A program made the position numbers and the translations under genes. Below, one piece after another: positions 1-6,888 of a stretch of DNA of 10,148 bases. Each line of letters opens with the position of its first letter. The stretch's first letter is position 1. The notes under the pieces are model-generated. The model made no database searches. It was not told the origin of the DNA and worked only from the letters and a program-made list of their open reading frames with translations. Source of the stretch: Myxococcales bacterium (GTDB lineage Bacteria; Myxococcota; Polyangia; Fen-1088); assembly GCA_003159055.1 (NCBI GenBank), contig PMLH01000470.1:1-10148 (forward strand), read 5' to 3'.

Positions 1-1617
1 GGCTTCGACGACGGCCTGGTCATCCTCTTCGACATGCAGGACAACCTCCGGCACGGCCAGGTTTCACTCTACGCGGGGAGTGGCTTTCGGGCCGCGTTCC
101 TGACGGACTCCGACCGCCAGTCGATCTTCGACGACGACATGAAGCCTTACCTGTCCGACGGCGACTTCGACGGCGGTCTGCTGGCTGGACTCAACGACGT
201 CGACGCAGCGGCCACCCCGGAGCACGCGGCTCAGCTCGAGCGAGGCCGGCAGATCAACGCCGTGATTGCCGCGGCCGGCGTGCTGCTGTGTGCGTTGTTG
301 CTGCTCGTGGCGGTCGCCTACTGGCTGCGCCACGGCCGCGACCCCGTCTATGTCGATGACAACTCGATCCTGATGCCCGCCCCGCCGGCGGGCTTGACGC
401 CGGCGATGGCCACGGTTCTGCTGACCGAGCGCATCTCGGATCGGACGGTGACCGCGGGCCTCGTAGACCTGGCGGCGCACGGCTGCGTCGCCTTCGAAGC
501 CCACGGCAAGCCACTCGGCGAAACCGAGACCGGGCTGAAATACCTGGGGTCAGGTGAGGGTGACCTGCCCGCGCCGGAAGCGGAACTTCGCGACGACATA
601 GCGACGAAGAGCCAGAAGCACGAGGGTCGACTCACACCGGGGATGATGTACCGGCTCATCCCCGGGTTCAACGACTTCAAGGACAGGCTCGAGGCGGCGG
701 CCGTCAAACGAGGCTGGCTGACTGCCAAACCAAGAGACGTCCTGTGGAAATGGCGAGTCGTGGGCGGCCTCGAGATCGCCGCGGCGATCGTGGCAGGCTT
801 CCTGTGGCTCATCGTGGGCGCCAGCGGTCTGCTCGTAGTCACGATCGGCCTGGTGCTGGCGGGCATCGTGACCTTGCGTCTGGCAGGCTTCATGCCCGCG
901 CGAACACGGCAGGGAGCGATGCTCTGGGCGATGCTGTCGGCATACCAGCGCACGCTGAAGACCACGCTGGCGGAGGCGCACTCTATGGGCGACGTGGTCA
1001 AGGCGAAGGCGCTGCCCTGGGTCACCACGCCCGACGCGGCGATGGCCTGGGGAGTGGCGTTCGGTCTGGATCGCGAGATCGAGATCGTGCTCTCGCGCTC
1101 GGTCGCTGACGCCGAGCAGGAGCCGGGCCAGGCGCCGGCCGACCGCGAACCCGCCTGGTATCCCGCATGGTGGCTGGCCACGCCCGTCCACAGTTCCTCC
1201 AGTCACGCGTCGGGGCTGGTGGCGTCGACGCACGTTGCCTCGATTTCGAGCGGCCTCTTCTCCGCCTCCGCCTTGCCCGATCCCGGGTCGATCATGACGG
1301 CGCTCGGGTCGATAAGCCATCCATCCGAACCCGTGTCGAGCAGCAGTTCGGGCGGAGGCGGAGACAGCTTCGGCGGAGACAGCTTCGGCGGTGGCAGCTT
1401 CGGCGGCGGGGGCGGGGGCGGCGGGGGCGGGGGCGGGGGCGGCGGTGATCGGGGAAGGTTGGCTTCTTTCCATGCGTGGACAGGCGATTCTGAACCCTCA
1501 CCCACGACCACGCTGCCAGAATTTTTCATGCCGGCATCACGCCCCGAGCTGCCGAGGTCGCGCCGAACAAGTGGCGCACCGCACGCGGGCCAGATTTGCG
1601 GCGCGCGTGCTCAATAA
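1..1617 (+). CDS. TPM-domain / DUF2207-type membrane protein, 5'-truncated by window edge
   Basis: The reading frame is open from base 1, so the gene starts upstream of the window; the ATG at 34 lies inside a domain. The first ~70 residues (GFDDGLVILFD..., then YAGSGFRAAFLT and a GDFDGGLLAG-type helix) resemble the C-terminal half of a TPM domain (TLP18.3/Psb32/MOLO-1 family), usually extracytoplasmic. A membrane segment follows (about nt 253-327), then a region like the cytoplasmic part of DUF2207 proteins (PAPPAGLTPAMATVLL at about nt 373-420), two hydrophobic segments (about 775-825 and 829-885), and a Ser/Gly-rich tail with GGDSF repeats and poly-Gly. Relatives commonly end soon after the poly-Gly, whereas this frame runs another 56 codons through non-repetitive, unfamiliar sequence. 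A one-base slip in the G/C tract would bring in the TGA at 1446-1448. The true 3' end is therefore uncertain. The physiological role of the family is poorly known. As drawn, the gene overlaps the convergent kinase gene by 7 bp. Confidence 0.82.
   Translation, partial: GFDDGLVILFDMQDNLRHGQVSLYAGSGFRAAFLTDSDRQSIFDDDMKPYLSDGDFDGGLLAGLNDVDAAATPEHAAQLERGRQINAVIAAAGVLLCALLLLVAVAYWLRHGRDPVYVDDNSILMPAPPAGLTPAMATVLLTERISDRTVTAGLVDLAAHGCVAFEAHGKPLGETETGLKYLGSGEGDLPAPEAELRDDIATKSQKHEGRLTPGMMYRLIPGFNDFKDRLEAAAVKRGWLTAKPRDVLWKWRVVGGLEIAAAIVAGFLWLIVGASGLLVVTIGLVLAGIVTLRLAGFMPARTRQGAMLWAMLSAYQRTLKTTLAEAHSMGDVVKAKALPWVTTPDAAMAWGVAFGLDREIEIVLSRSVADAEQEPGQAPADREPAWYPAWWLATPVHSSSSHASGLVASTHVASISSGLFSASALPDPGSIMTALGSISHPSEPVSSSSSGGGGDSFGGDSFGGGSFGGGGGGGGGGGGGGGDRGRLASFHAWTGDSEPSPTTTLPEFFMPASRPELPRSRRTSGAPHAGQICGARAQ
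1363..1446 (+). repeat. Tandem 15-bp repeat followed by GGC/GGGGGC simple-sequence tract
   Basis: Three consecutive 15-bp copies (1363-1377, 1378-1392, 1393-1407) of GACAGCTTCGGCGGA, the third with GGC in place of GAC and varied last bases, encode Asp/Gly-Ser-Phe-Gly-Gly. They run into an uninterrupted G/C tract (1408-1446) made of GGC and GGGGGC units that encodes poly-Gly. The runs of five G are prone to replication slippage and to sequencing or assembly indels, so frame downstream of here should not be trusted without reads. Confidence 0.9.
1581..1610. terminator. Hairpin between convergent genes, possible terminator
   Basis: GCACGCG (1581-1587) and CGCGTGC (1604-1610) are perfect 7-bp inverted arms around a 16-base loop. 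The hairpin lies directly beyond the stop codon of the minus-strand kinase gene, whose last base is 1611. No convincing U-tract follows on either strand, so an intrinsic terminator is only a possibility. If the plus-strand gene really ends at 1448, this sits in a 162-bp convergent intergenic space, the usual place for such a structure. Confidence 0.3.
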
Positions 1618-3332
1618 TTGAACTGCACGCGATGTGGGCGTTCGGCGACGATCTCGCGATCAAGGGTCCAGATGCGATTCTCTGGTATCACGAAGACCCC
1701 GACCATGTGCTTGCCGCGATCGAGCCGCACGCCTGAGATGGGACAAAAGGCACCGATCTCCTTGCCGTCAATGAAGACTGGATACTTGCCCTCGGTCGTG
1801 CAGGCAACGTTGAGCCCCACACCCCCGGTGAGGGGAAAGATCGCAGGGACCATTTCCCGCTCGAATAGGATGCCGTTGCTGGTGTCGACCACGTCGCGGA
1901 ACATGCGATATCCCGGCGCGATCACGACGATTCGATGTCCACCATTGCCGACAACGAGGTCCGCAAAGGTTTTGCCCGCGAGGACGCCGTCGACCCAAAC
2001 CATCGCCCCTGGAGGAACCGTCTCCACAATCAGATGTCCCGCAACCTGCGCAAGCAAAGGATCGCCCGTCTGCCGAGCGCCCGTCGAATCGTCAGCTCCC
2101 TTCTTCGCCACCGACGCCTGCTTGTTGTTCCATGGAGGCGGTGGCGTTTCCACGGTCCGCTGGCCCTCTACAGTCTGGGCGGCGCTCTGAGGCTCGCGAC
2201 GCTTGGCCTGCCCCGGCCACCATCCCAGGCTCACCAGGGCGGCGCCTACGCACGCAAGCAACACCGCCAGAAGGATCGCAACACGAAGAGAGCGCGCCTG
2301 CGGTTGCGACGCCGCCGACCTGGCTGTCGACGAAAGGGGTTGCGGCGTCTTGATGGCGGGCATCTGCCGATCCTGTTCGGACATCACCGCAGGCAGATTT
2401 GGCGACGACGTCCGAATGCCCTTCTCCGCGGCGCGCACGCCCTCAGCGATCAAATGCTGCCGCTGCCGAACTTGGACTATGTCGCCAGCCAGCCACTCGA
2501 CCAGCATCGCGGCATCCTCGGGACGGTCGCCCGGCTCGCGAGAAAGCAGCGTCCGCAGACCCGCTGCCAGCTTGCCCGTCAGGCCAGGAATCTCCGGCAC
2601 CTCGATCCCGCCCGCTTTCCCCGACGAAGGTGATGGCACGTCCGGCGCGTGCCCGGTCAGCAGAAGCAACAGCAGCGCGCCCAGCGAGTACAGATCGGCT
2701 GCGATTGAAAATCGGTCGGAGACAGCGCTCGTGCCGACATCCACACCTTGCAGCTCGGGCGCGACCAAGGCCCAGTGCTCGGCCGGCTGTTCGGTGATGG
2801 CCCGTAGCGAAGCCGAAATTCCGCCGTCGAGCAGCATCACGTCGCCGGAGATGCCGACCATGACGTTGCCGGGGCAAAGCCCAAGGTGACAGAACGCCGG
2901 CTTGGCCGAGTGGCCGACCTGTAGAAGGCGCGCAACCTCGGAACCGATGAGTCCGACCAAGACCGGATGCACGCCCTGCTTGCCCTCGGCGCGGCAGGTT
3001 TCGAGCAATCGGCCGAGATCACAGCCCGAGACATATTCGGAAACCATGAAGGTCGCCGCCGGATCCTCGGACACATCGATGACCCTGCAGAAACCCGGCC
3101 GGTGAAAGTCGCGCAGCTGCCGCGCCGCCGAAAGGAAGCGCGCCGCGACCTCGCCGAACGCTCCCTCGGGCACGCGATCCGGCCGGAGCAGCTTCAATGC
3201 GAAAAGGTCGACGGATGTGCCCGGCTTCGCGTTAGGCTTTGCCTCGGTGTGGACAAGGTAGGTTTCCGTAACGCCACCGGGCCCGAGAAGGCCGTCGACA
3301 ACGTACTTGCCCATGCGAAGCGCTGGAGGCAC
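1611..3332 (-). CDS. Membrane-anchored probable Ser/Thr pseudokinase with C-terminal PEGA-type domain
   Basis: This 573-aa protein starts at GTG; an in-frame ATG at codon 7 (MGKYVVDG) is an alternative start. Residues ~8-285 follow a Hanks-type kinase fold: Gly-loop LGPGGVTETY (16-25), K47 in FALKLL, hinge SEYVSG, and an APE motif at 191-193. The catalytic loop, normally HRDxKxxN, reads HLGLCPGN (149-156): the Arg is Leu, the catalytic Asp is Gly151 and the Lys is Cys. The DFG motif is DGG (169-171). ATP/Mg contacts (K47, N156, D169) remain, but phosphotransfer is unlikely, so I infer a pseudokinase. One transmembrane helix (about 350-370) separates it from a Pro/Ala-rich spacer and a PEGA-like β-domain (about 432-485; VETVPPGAMVWVDG, then APGYR), with a second PEGA-like stretch (about 505-572). 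By topology the kinase domain is cytoplasmic and PEGA periplasmic. It lies 51 bp downstream of the PLD-like gene on the same strand, likely one transcript. Confidence 0.88.
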   Translation of the reverse strand: MPPALRMGKYVVDGLLGPGGVTETYLVHTEAKPNAKPGTSVDLFALKLLRPDRVPEGAFGEVAARFLSAARQLRDFHRPGFCRVIDVSEDPAATFMVSEYVSGCDLGRLLETCRAEGKQGVHPVLVGLIGSEVARLLQVGHSAKPAFCHLGLCPGNVMVGISGDVMLLDGGISASLRAITEQPAEHWALVAPELQGVDVGTSAVSDRFSIAADLYSLGALLLLLLTGHAPDVPSPSSGKAGGIEVPEIPGLTGKLAAGLRTLLSREPGDRPEDAAMLVEWLAGDIVQVRQRQHLIAEGVRAAEKGIRTSSPNLPAVMSEQDRQMPAIKTPQPLSSTARSAASQPQARSLRVAILLAVLLACVGAALVSLGWWPGQAKRREPQSAAQTVEGQRTVETPPPPWNNKQASVAKKGADDSTGARQTGDPLLAQVAGHLIVETVPPGAMVWVDGVLAGKTFADLVVGNGGHRIVVIAPGYRMFRDVVDTSNGILFEREMVPAIFPLTGGVGLNVACTTEGKYPVFIDGKEIGAFCPISGVRLDRGKHMVGVFVIPENRIWTLDREIVAERPHRVQFNY

Positions 3333-3383
3333 GGTGTTTCATTGTAGACCCCGCCAGAGCTTCCCGCCGTATTCCGACGCGAA

Positions 3384-3980
3384 TCAGCCATCAAGCGGCT
3401 TCGGACACCGCTCGCGCAACTTGCAACCTTTGCAAACGGCGCCGGACCAGATTCGGTCGAAGTAGGCTTGCAGCTCGTCGAGCAGAAGGTCGTCGCGCGT
3501 AAAGAAACCGACTTCGAAATTGCGTCGGCCCTCGCCCTTGGCCCCCAGCCCCGCGCCGGTCCAGTTGGCGCTGCCCAAGAACAGCATGCTCCCGTCGACG
3601 ATCACCGCCTTGAAATGCACCCGTGGGCACACGCGCATTTCGAACCTGCCGCAGGGCGGTCGGAGAAGCCCCGGCAATCGGCGCAATTCTTCGCGAAATG
3701 GGCGTGATGGCGGCGACGCGTGCAGGATGCGAATCTCGCACCCGCGTGCGACTTGTTCGTCGAAGGCTCGCAGGATTGAGCGATACTCGCCCTTGCCCCC
3801 AGACGTCCGCCGTCGTCCCGGCCGCGCCCGCTCGTCTTCGACCATCAGTTCTTTCAAGTTCGCGGTTGCGATCCACAGACTGCGCTCGGCGTTCATCGCC
3901 GCCCTGACCACGGCATCGTAGTGCCCGCTCCCGGCAATCAGCGACAGCCCGACCGGGCGGCTTTGGCGAACGAAGTCCAT
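3384..3980 (-). CDS. Phospholipase-D-like single-HKD protein with C-terminal cysteine cluster
   Basis: From the ATG at 3978-3980 this encodes 198 aa. I prefer this start to the TTG at 4128-4130: GGGGAA lies just upstream (3984-3989), and the extra 50 residues from the TTG are Arg-rich, unlike PLD proteins, and would cross both hairpins of the promoter region. The one HKD motif is H122-F-K124-x4-D129, followed by GSANWTGAG (136-144) and NFEVGFF with E156, as in PLD-superfamily nucleases and phosphodiesterases. The N-terminal half carries IATANLKEL (37-45), a typical PLD β-strand, but no second HKD, so an active form would need dimerisation, as in Nuc-type endonucleases. The C-terminus has C183-x2-C186-x5-C192 (CKGCKLRERC), with C110 and C118 available elsewhere, suggesting a metal or Fe-S site or a disulfide. 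No signal peptide is seen, so it is probably cytoplasmic. The substrate (nucleic acid or lipid) cannot be told from sequence. Confidence 0.85.
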   Translation of the reverse strand: MDFVRQSRPVGLSLIAGSGHYDAVVRAAMNAERSLWIATANLKELMVEDERARPGRRRTSGGKGEYRSILRAFDEQVARGCEIRILHASPPSRPFREELRRLPGLLRPPCGRFEMRVCPRVHFKAVIVDGSMLFLGSANWTGAGLGAKGEGRRNFEVGFFTRDDLLLDELQAYFDRIWSGAVCKGCKLRERCPKPLDG

Positions 3981-4037
3981 GTCTTCCCCGAGCCTGCGCT
4001 GGAATCGACCGTCCTTCCAATTTCCTCGTTGTTGAGA

Positions 4038-4064
4038 TGGAAACCCTGGGAGGGTTTCCAAACC
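4038..4064. promoter_or_regulatory. Perfect 10-bp inverted repeat with overlapping second palindrome in divergent promoter region
   Basis: TGGAAACCCT (4038-4047) and AGGGTTTCCA (4051-4060) are perfect arms around GGG. The right arm also forms a second perfect palindrome, GGTTT-CC-AAACC (4053-4064). The element lies 57 bp upstream of the PLD-like ATG and about 107 bp upstream of the tandem-kinase start, where an operator shared by both divergent genes would sit. No T-run follows on either strand, so a terminator is unlikely. Function is inferred from position and symmetry only. Confidence 0.5.
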
Positions 4065-4080
4065 TTCCCGCGATGGTACG

Positions 4081-4099
4081 CGCCGAGCAAAGCTCGGCG
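4081..4099. promoter_or_regulatory. Second perfect hairpin in the divergent promoter region
   Basis: CGCCGAGC (4081-4088) and GCTCGGCG (4092-4099) are perfect 8-bp arms around AAA. It lies 21 bp beyond the end of the previous inverted repeat. It could be a second operator, or a structured leader of either transcript. GC-rich genomes make short GC hairpins by chance more often than AT-containing ones, so I trust it less than the 4038-4064 element. Confidence 0.35.
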
Positions 4100-4170
4100 G
4101 CTCCCCACGCGACTCGACACAGGTGCGCAATTTTCGGTGGCATCCAAACTCGTTGTAGTATTCATCCTGG

Positions 4171-6831
4171 TTGATCTTGCGCAGTCAGGAACCTCCTGCT
4201 TCCAAGTCCAGCTATCCAAGCCGGTTCGGGCCACGTTACGTCCTGCTCAAGGAACTCGGCAAAGGTGGCATGGGACACGTCTTCATGGCGCTCACCGGCC
4301 AGGCCGGCGTGGAACGGGTGTGCGCGCTCAAGGTTCTCAAAGAGGTCCGGGCCGGCCGTGACGCGGAAGAGCTGACTCAGCGATTCCTCGACGAGGCCAA
4401 GGTCGTTACCAAGCTGTCACACGAGAATCTCGTCTACGTGTTCGATTTCGGCATCCACGAACGCCAGGGCTACCTCGCCATGGAATACGTGCGGGGCAAG
4501 TCGATCACGGAAACCTGGAATCGCTGCGCGGCTCGTCGCGACGGCTTCCCCATTGGGCTCACGCTGTACTACATCGCCGAGCTGGTCTCGGCTCTCTGGT
4601 ATGCCGCCAACGTGGAGGGGCTGGGGCTGGTCCACCGCGATATCTCGCCGTCCAACGTAATGTTGACCTACACCGGCGGGGTCAAGCTGATCGACTTCGG
4701 GCTCGCCAAGTGGAAGGCCAAGGTCGTGCAGACCGCCACCGGCGTGCAGTGGGGAAAGACCAGCTACATGTCGCCCGAGCAGTACACGGGCAAACCGGTC
4801 GACCATCGCAGCGACCTGTATTCAGCCGCGGTGATCTTGTGGGAGCTTCTAACTGGACGGCAGATGTTCCCGCCCTCCGAGACACGAGCGCCGAACGCGA
4901 TGGCAGCGGCGCCCTCGCGTCACACCCAGGACGTCACGCCGGAGCTGGATCGCGTGGTCACCAAGGCGCTGTCCGTCAACCCGGCCGACCGCTTCCAGAC
5001 CGGCGAAGAGATGTGCGCGGCCCTGATGGCGCAGATGCCGCGCGAAGCGGGCGGAAAGATGCCAGCGGCGAAGTTCATCGCACGCCTGTTCGAAACCGAA
5101 ATTCGCGAAGAGGCAGCGGAACAGGCCGACTTGCTCGACCATGCCGCGCGCATGGACGATCCGCCCCTGGTGAGCACGTCAGAGAAGCAGGCCATCGAAA
5201 CGCCCATCCAAGAAGGCGCCACCACGCCCGACCGCGATCCCGACAGCTTGCTCGGCAAGACCCTGAGCGACCGCTACTACGTGCGGCGGCTGGTCGGTGA
5301 AGGCGCGATGGGGCGGGTGTACGAAGGGCATCACACGGGCATCGGCAAGCGCGTCGCCATCAAAATCGCCCACAAGGTTGAACGAAGAAAGTCGGAGCTT
5401 GCGAAGCGCTTCCAGCGCGAGGCTTCGGCGCCCGCCCAGATAGGTCACCCCAACGTCGCCGACGTCACGGACTGCGGCACCACCGACGCGGGCGAGTTCT
5501 TCTTCGTCATGGAATTCATCGACGGGGTCAGCCTGGACGCCGTCATCAAGCGCGACGGCCAGCTCGGCATCGAACGCGCGCTTGCCATCGGGACGCAGAT
5601 TTGCCGCGCGCTCGAGGCCGCGCACCGGGCGGGCATCATCCATCGCGACTTGAAACCGTCGAACGTCATGCTGGTAAGGGCGCAGGACGAAGATGAGCTG
5701 GTGAAGGTTCTCGACTTCGGGGTGGCCAAATTCCTGCACGACACTAGTGATGCCGCGAATATCACCCTCACCGATGCGACGGTCGGAACGCCGAAGTACA
5801 TGGCGCCCGAACAGATCCGCGGAGGCGCCAAGGTCGATTTCCGGTCGGATATCTACGCGCTTGGCGCGATCCTGTACACCATGCTCGCGGGTGGCCATTT
5901 GCCCATCGAAGGCGCCACCCTCGACGAGATTTGGCAACACAAGCTGACCCGCGAGCCGCGCCCGCTGCGCGACTACCGCTCGGATCTGCCCGAGGATTTG
6001 GAAGAGCTGATTCTGCGCTGTCTGTCGCGCGACCCATCGGGGCGACCGCAGTCGACCGAGGATTTGAAAAAGCGGCTGATCGCTCACCTGGAGGCCATTC
6101 GCGCCATGGGCGACAGTATCCTCGGCATGAGATCCCCGTCGCGAACCGAGGTGCTGGGCGAGCATGCAGGCCGCCGTCGGGCTCGGTTGGGGATCGCCCT
6201 GGGCGCGGTGACCGCGATCACCATCGCGGGTTTGGGAATGGTGTTCATCGGGCGGCCGGGGCAGGAGGGGCAGGAAATGGTCTCGACCGGGAAACCGGCC
6301 AAGGCCACGACCACGATTCAGCCTCCGGAACCGGAACCGGAACCGGCTCCGGCTCCGGTCCCGGCTCCGGCTCCGGCTCCGGTCCCGGCTCCGGCTCCGG
6401 TCCCGGCTCCGGCTCCGATTCCAGTGCCGTCCCCCGCCCCGAGCAAGCTGGTCAAGGCCCCGAAGTCAGCCAAGGCCGCAGGCAAGACCGACAGGGCAGA
6501 GACAGCCAATGAGCCAGTGCACGAGCCAGAACAAACGACGTCCGGCGAAGATGCGTTGACAGCTATCCGCAAGGCCGAGGCGGCCTTCAGCGACAATCAC
6601 ATGGCCACGGCGCGAATTGCAGCCACCCAAGCGGTGGCGGCCAGCAGAAATGCCTCGGCCAGCCTCAAAGCACGCGCCCACATCATCATGGGCAAGGTCG
6701 AGCTCGCCTCCGAGCAGTTTGGCCGAGCCGAGGAAGCCTTCACGCGCGCCCTCGCCCTCGATCCCCAAAACGCCCTGGCCCGCAAGGGCCTGCAGCGCGC
6801 CCAAGAGTCGGCGGCCAAAGAGAAGCGGTAA
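4171..6831 (+). CDS. Tandem (dual) eukaryote-like Ser/Thr protein kinase with membrane segment and C-terminal TPR-like region
   Basis: This 886-aa protein contains two complete Hanks-type kinase domains. Kinase 1 (about 24-290): Gly-loop GKGGMGHV (30-37), K54, αC Glu E75, HRDISPSN (155-162, catalytic D157), DFG (175-177), SPE (201-203). Its HRDxS loop, with Ser in place of Lys, is common in myxobacterial kinases. Kinase 2 (about 368-640): GEGAMGRV (376-383), K398, HRDLKPSN (491-498, D493), DFG (515-517), GTPKYMAPE (539-547). Both keep all catalytic residues and should be active. A transmembrane helix (about 673-693) leads to a Pro-rich spacer (718-757) and a helical region (about 790-880) with a TPR-like AFTRALALDPQNALA motif, by topology periplasmic. 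An in-frame TAG at 4156-4158 leaves only TTG 4171 or TTG 4177 as starts ahead of the Gly-loop; neither has a good ribosome binding site. The gene is divergent from the PLD/pseudokinase pair, which may be its partners. The dual architecture suggests cis-phosphorylation between domains. Confidence 0.92.
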   Translation: MILRSQEPPASKSSYPSRFGPRYVLLKELGKGGMGHVFMALTGQAGVERVCALKVLKEVRAGRDAEELTQRFLDEAKVVTKLSHENLVYVFDFGIHERQGYLAMEYVRGKSITETWNRCAARRDGFPIGLTLYYIAELVSALWYAANVEGLGLVHRDISPSNVMLTYTGGVKLIDFGLAKWKAKVVQTATGVQWGKTSYMSPEQYTGKPVDHRSDLYSAAVILWELLTGRQMFPPSETRAPNAMAAAPSRHTQDVTPELDRVVTKALSVNPADRFQTGEEMCAALMAQMPREAGGKMPAAKFIARLFETEIREEAAEQADLLDHAARMDDPPLVSTSEKQAIETPIQEGATTPDRDPDSLLGKTLSDRYYVRRLVGEGAMGRVYEGHHTGIGKRVAIKIAHKVERRKSELAKRFQREASAPAQIGHPNVADVTDCGTTDAGEFFFVMEFIDGVSLDAVIKRDGQLGIERALAIGTQICRALEAAHRAGIIHRDLKPSNVMLVRAQDEDELVKVLDFGVAKFLHDTSDAANITLTDATVGTPKYMAPEQIRGGAKVDFRSDIYALGAILYTMLAGGHLPIEGATLDEIWQHKLTREPRPLRDYRSDLPEDLEELILRCLSRDPSGRPQSTEDLKKRLIAHLEAIRAMGDSILGMRSPSRTEVLGEHAGRRRARLGIALGAVTAITIAGLGMVFIGRPGQEGQEMVSTGKPAKATTTIQPPEPEPEPAPAPVPAPAPAPVPAPAPVPAPAPIPVPSPAPSKLVKAPKSAKAAGKTDRAETANEPVHEPEQTTSGEDALTAIRKAEAAFSDNHMATARIAATQAVAASRNASASLKARAHIIMGKVELASEQFGRAEEAFTRALALDPQNALARKGLQRAQESAAKEKR
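6325..6414 (+). repeat. Hexanucleotide CCGGNN tandem repeat inside the tandem-kinase gene
   Basis: Fifteen consecutive 6-bp units of the form CCGGNN (mostly CCGGCT, with CCGGAA and CCGGTC variants) encode alternating Pro-Glu, Pro-Ala and Pro-Val dipeptides. Because the unit is 6 bp, loss or gain of copies lengthens or shortens the spacer without changing frame. The encoded rod lies between the membrane segment and the TPR-like region. Confidence 0.92.
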
Positions 6832-6853
6832 GCTGGCAGGGCTTCGTTACCCA

Positions 6854-6888
6854 TCAAATATGCTGGTGCCATCCGTCAAATATGACGG
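6854..6888. promoter_or_regulatory. Spaced direct repeat TCAAATATG and overlapping inverted repeat in the 6832-7078 gap
   Basis: TCAAATATG occurs at 6854-6862 and again at 6876-6884, a 22-bp period close to two helical turns. The second copy is part of a perfect inverted repeat, CCGTCA-AATA-TGACGG (6873-6888). Such AT-rich repeats stand out in this GC-rich sequence and resemble a tandem binding site for a dimeric regulator. It lies about 190 bp upstream of the cytochrome b gene and just past the tandem-kinase stop, so it could control the redox operon. I see no convincing promoter hexamers in the rest of the gap. Confidence 0.35.

Noticed and set aside
348..1181. Long minus-strand ORF (277 codons) opposite the TPM/DUF2207 gene
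   Set aside because: The product is Ser/Arg/Pro-rich with no recognisable domain, and the plus strand encodes a clear membrane protein here; it is an antisense shadow typical of GC-rich DNA.
1528..1537. Palindrome ATGCCGGCAT next to a T-run (1521-1526)
   Set aside because: It is only 10 bp with no loop, and the T-run lies upstream of it on the plus strand, so it is not a terminator; such palindromes occur by chance.
3981..4130. N-terminal extension of the PLD-like gene to the TTG at 4128-4130
   Set aside because: The added residues are Arg-rich and unlike the family, cross both intergenic hairpins, and the ATG at 3978-3980 has a nearby GGGGAA.
5179..6165. Minus-strand ORF of 328 codons opposite kinase domain 2
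   Set aside because: It lies wholly opposite conserved kinase motifs and has no recognisable fold or ribosome binding site.
6834..6851. σ54-like promoter TGGCAGG...GTTAC after the tandem-kinase gene
   Set aside because: The -24 GG is present, but the -12 element at the required 10-base spacing is TT, not GC, so the key dinucleotide is missing.
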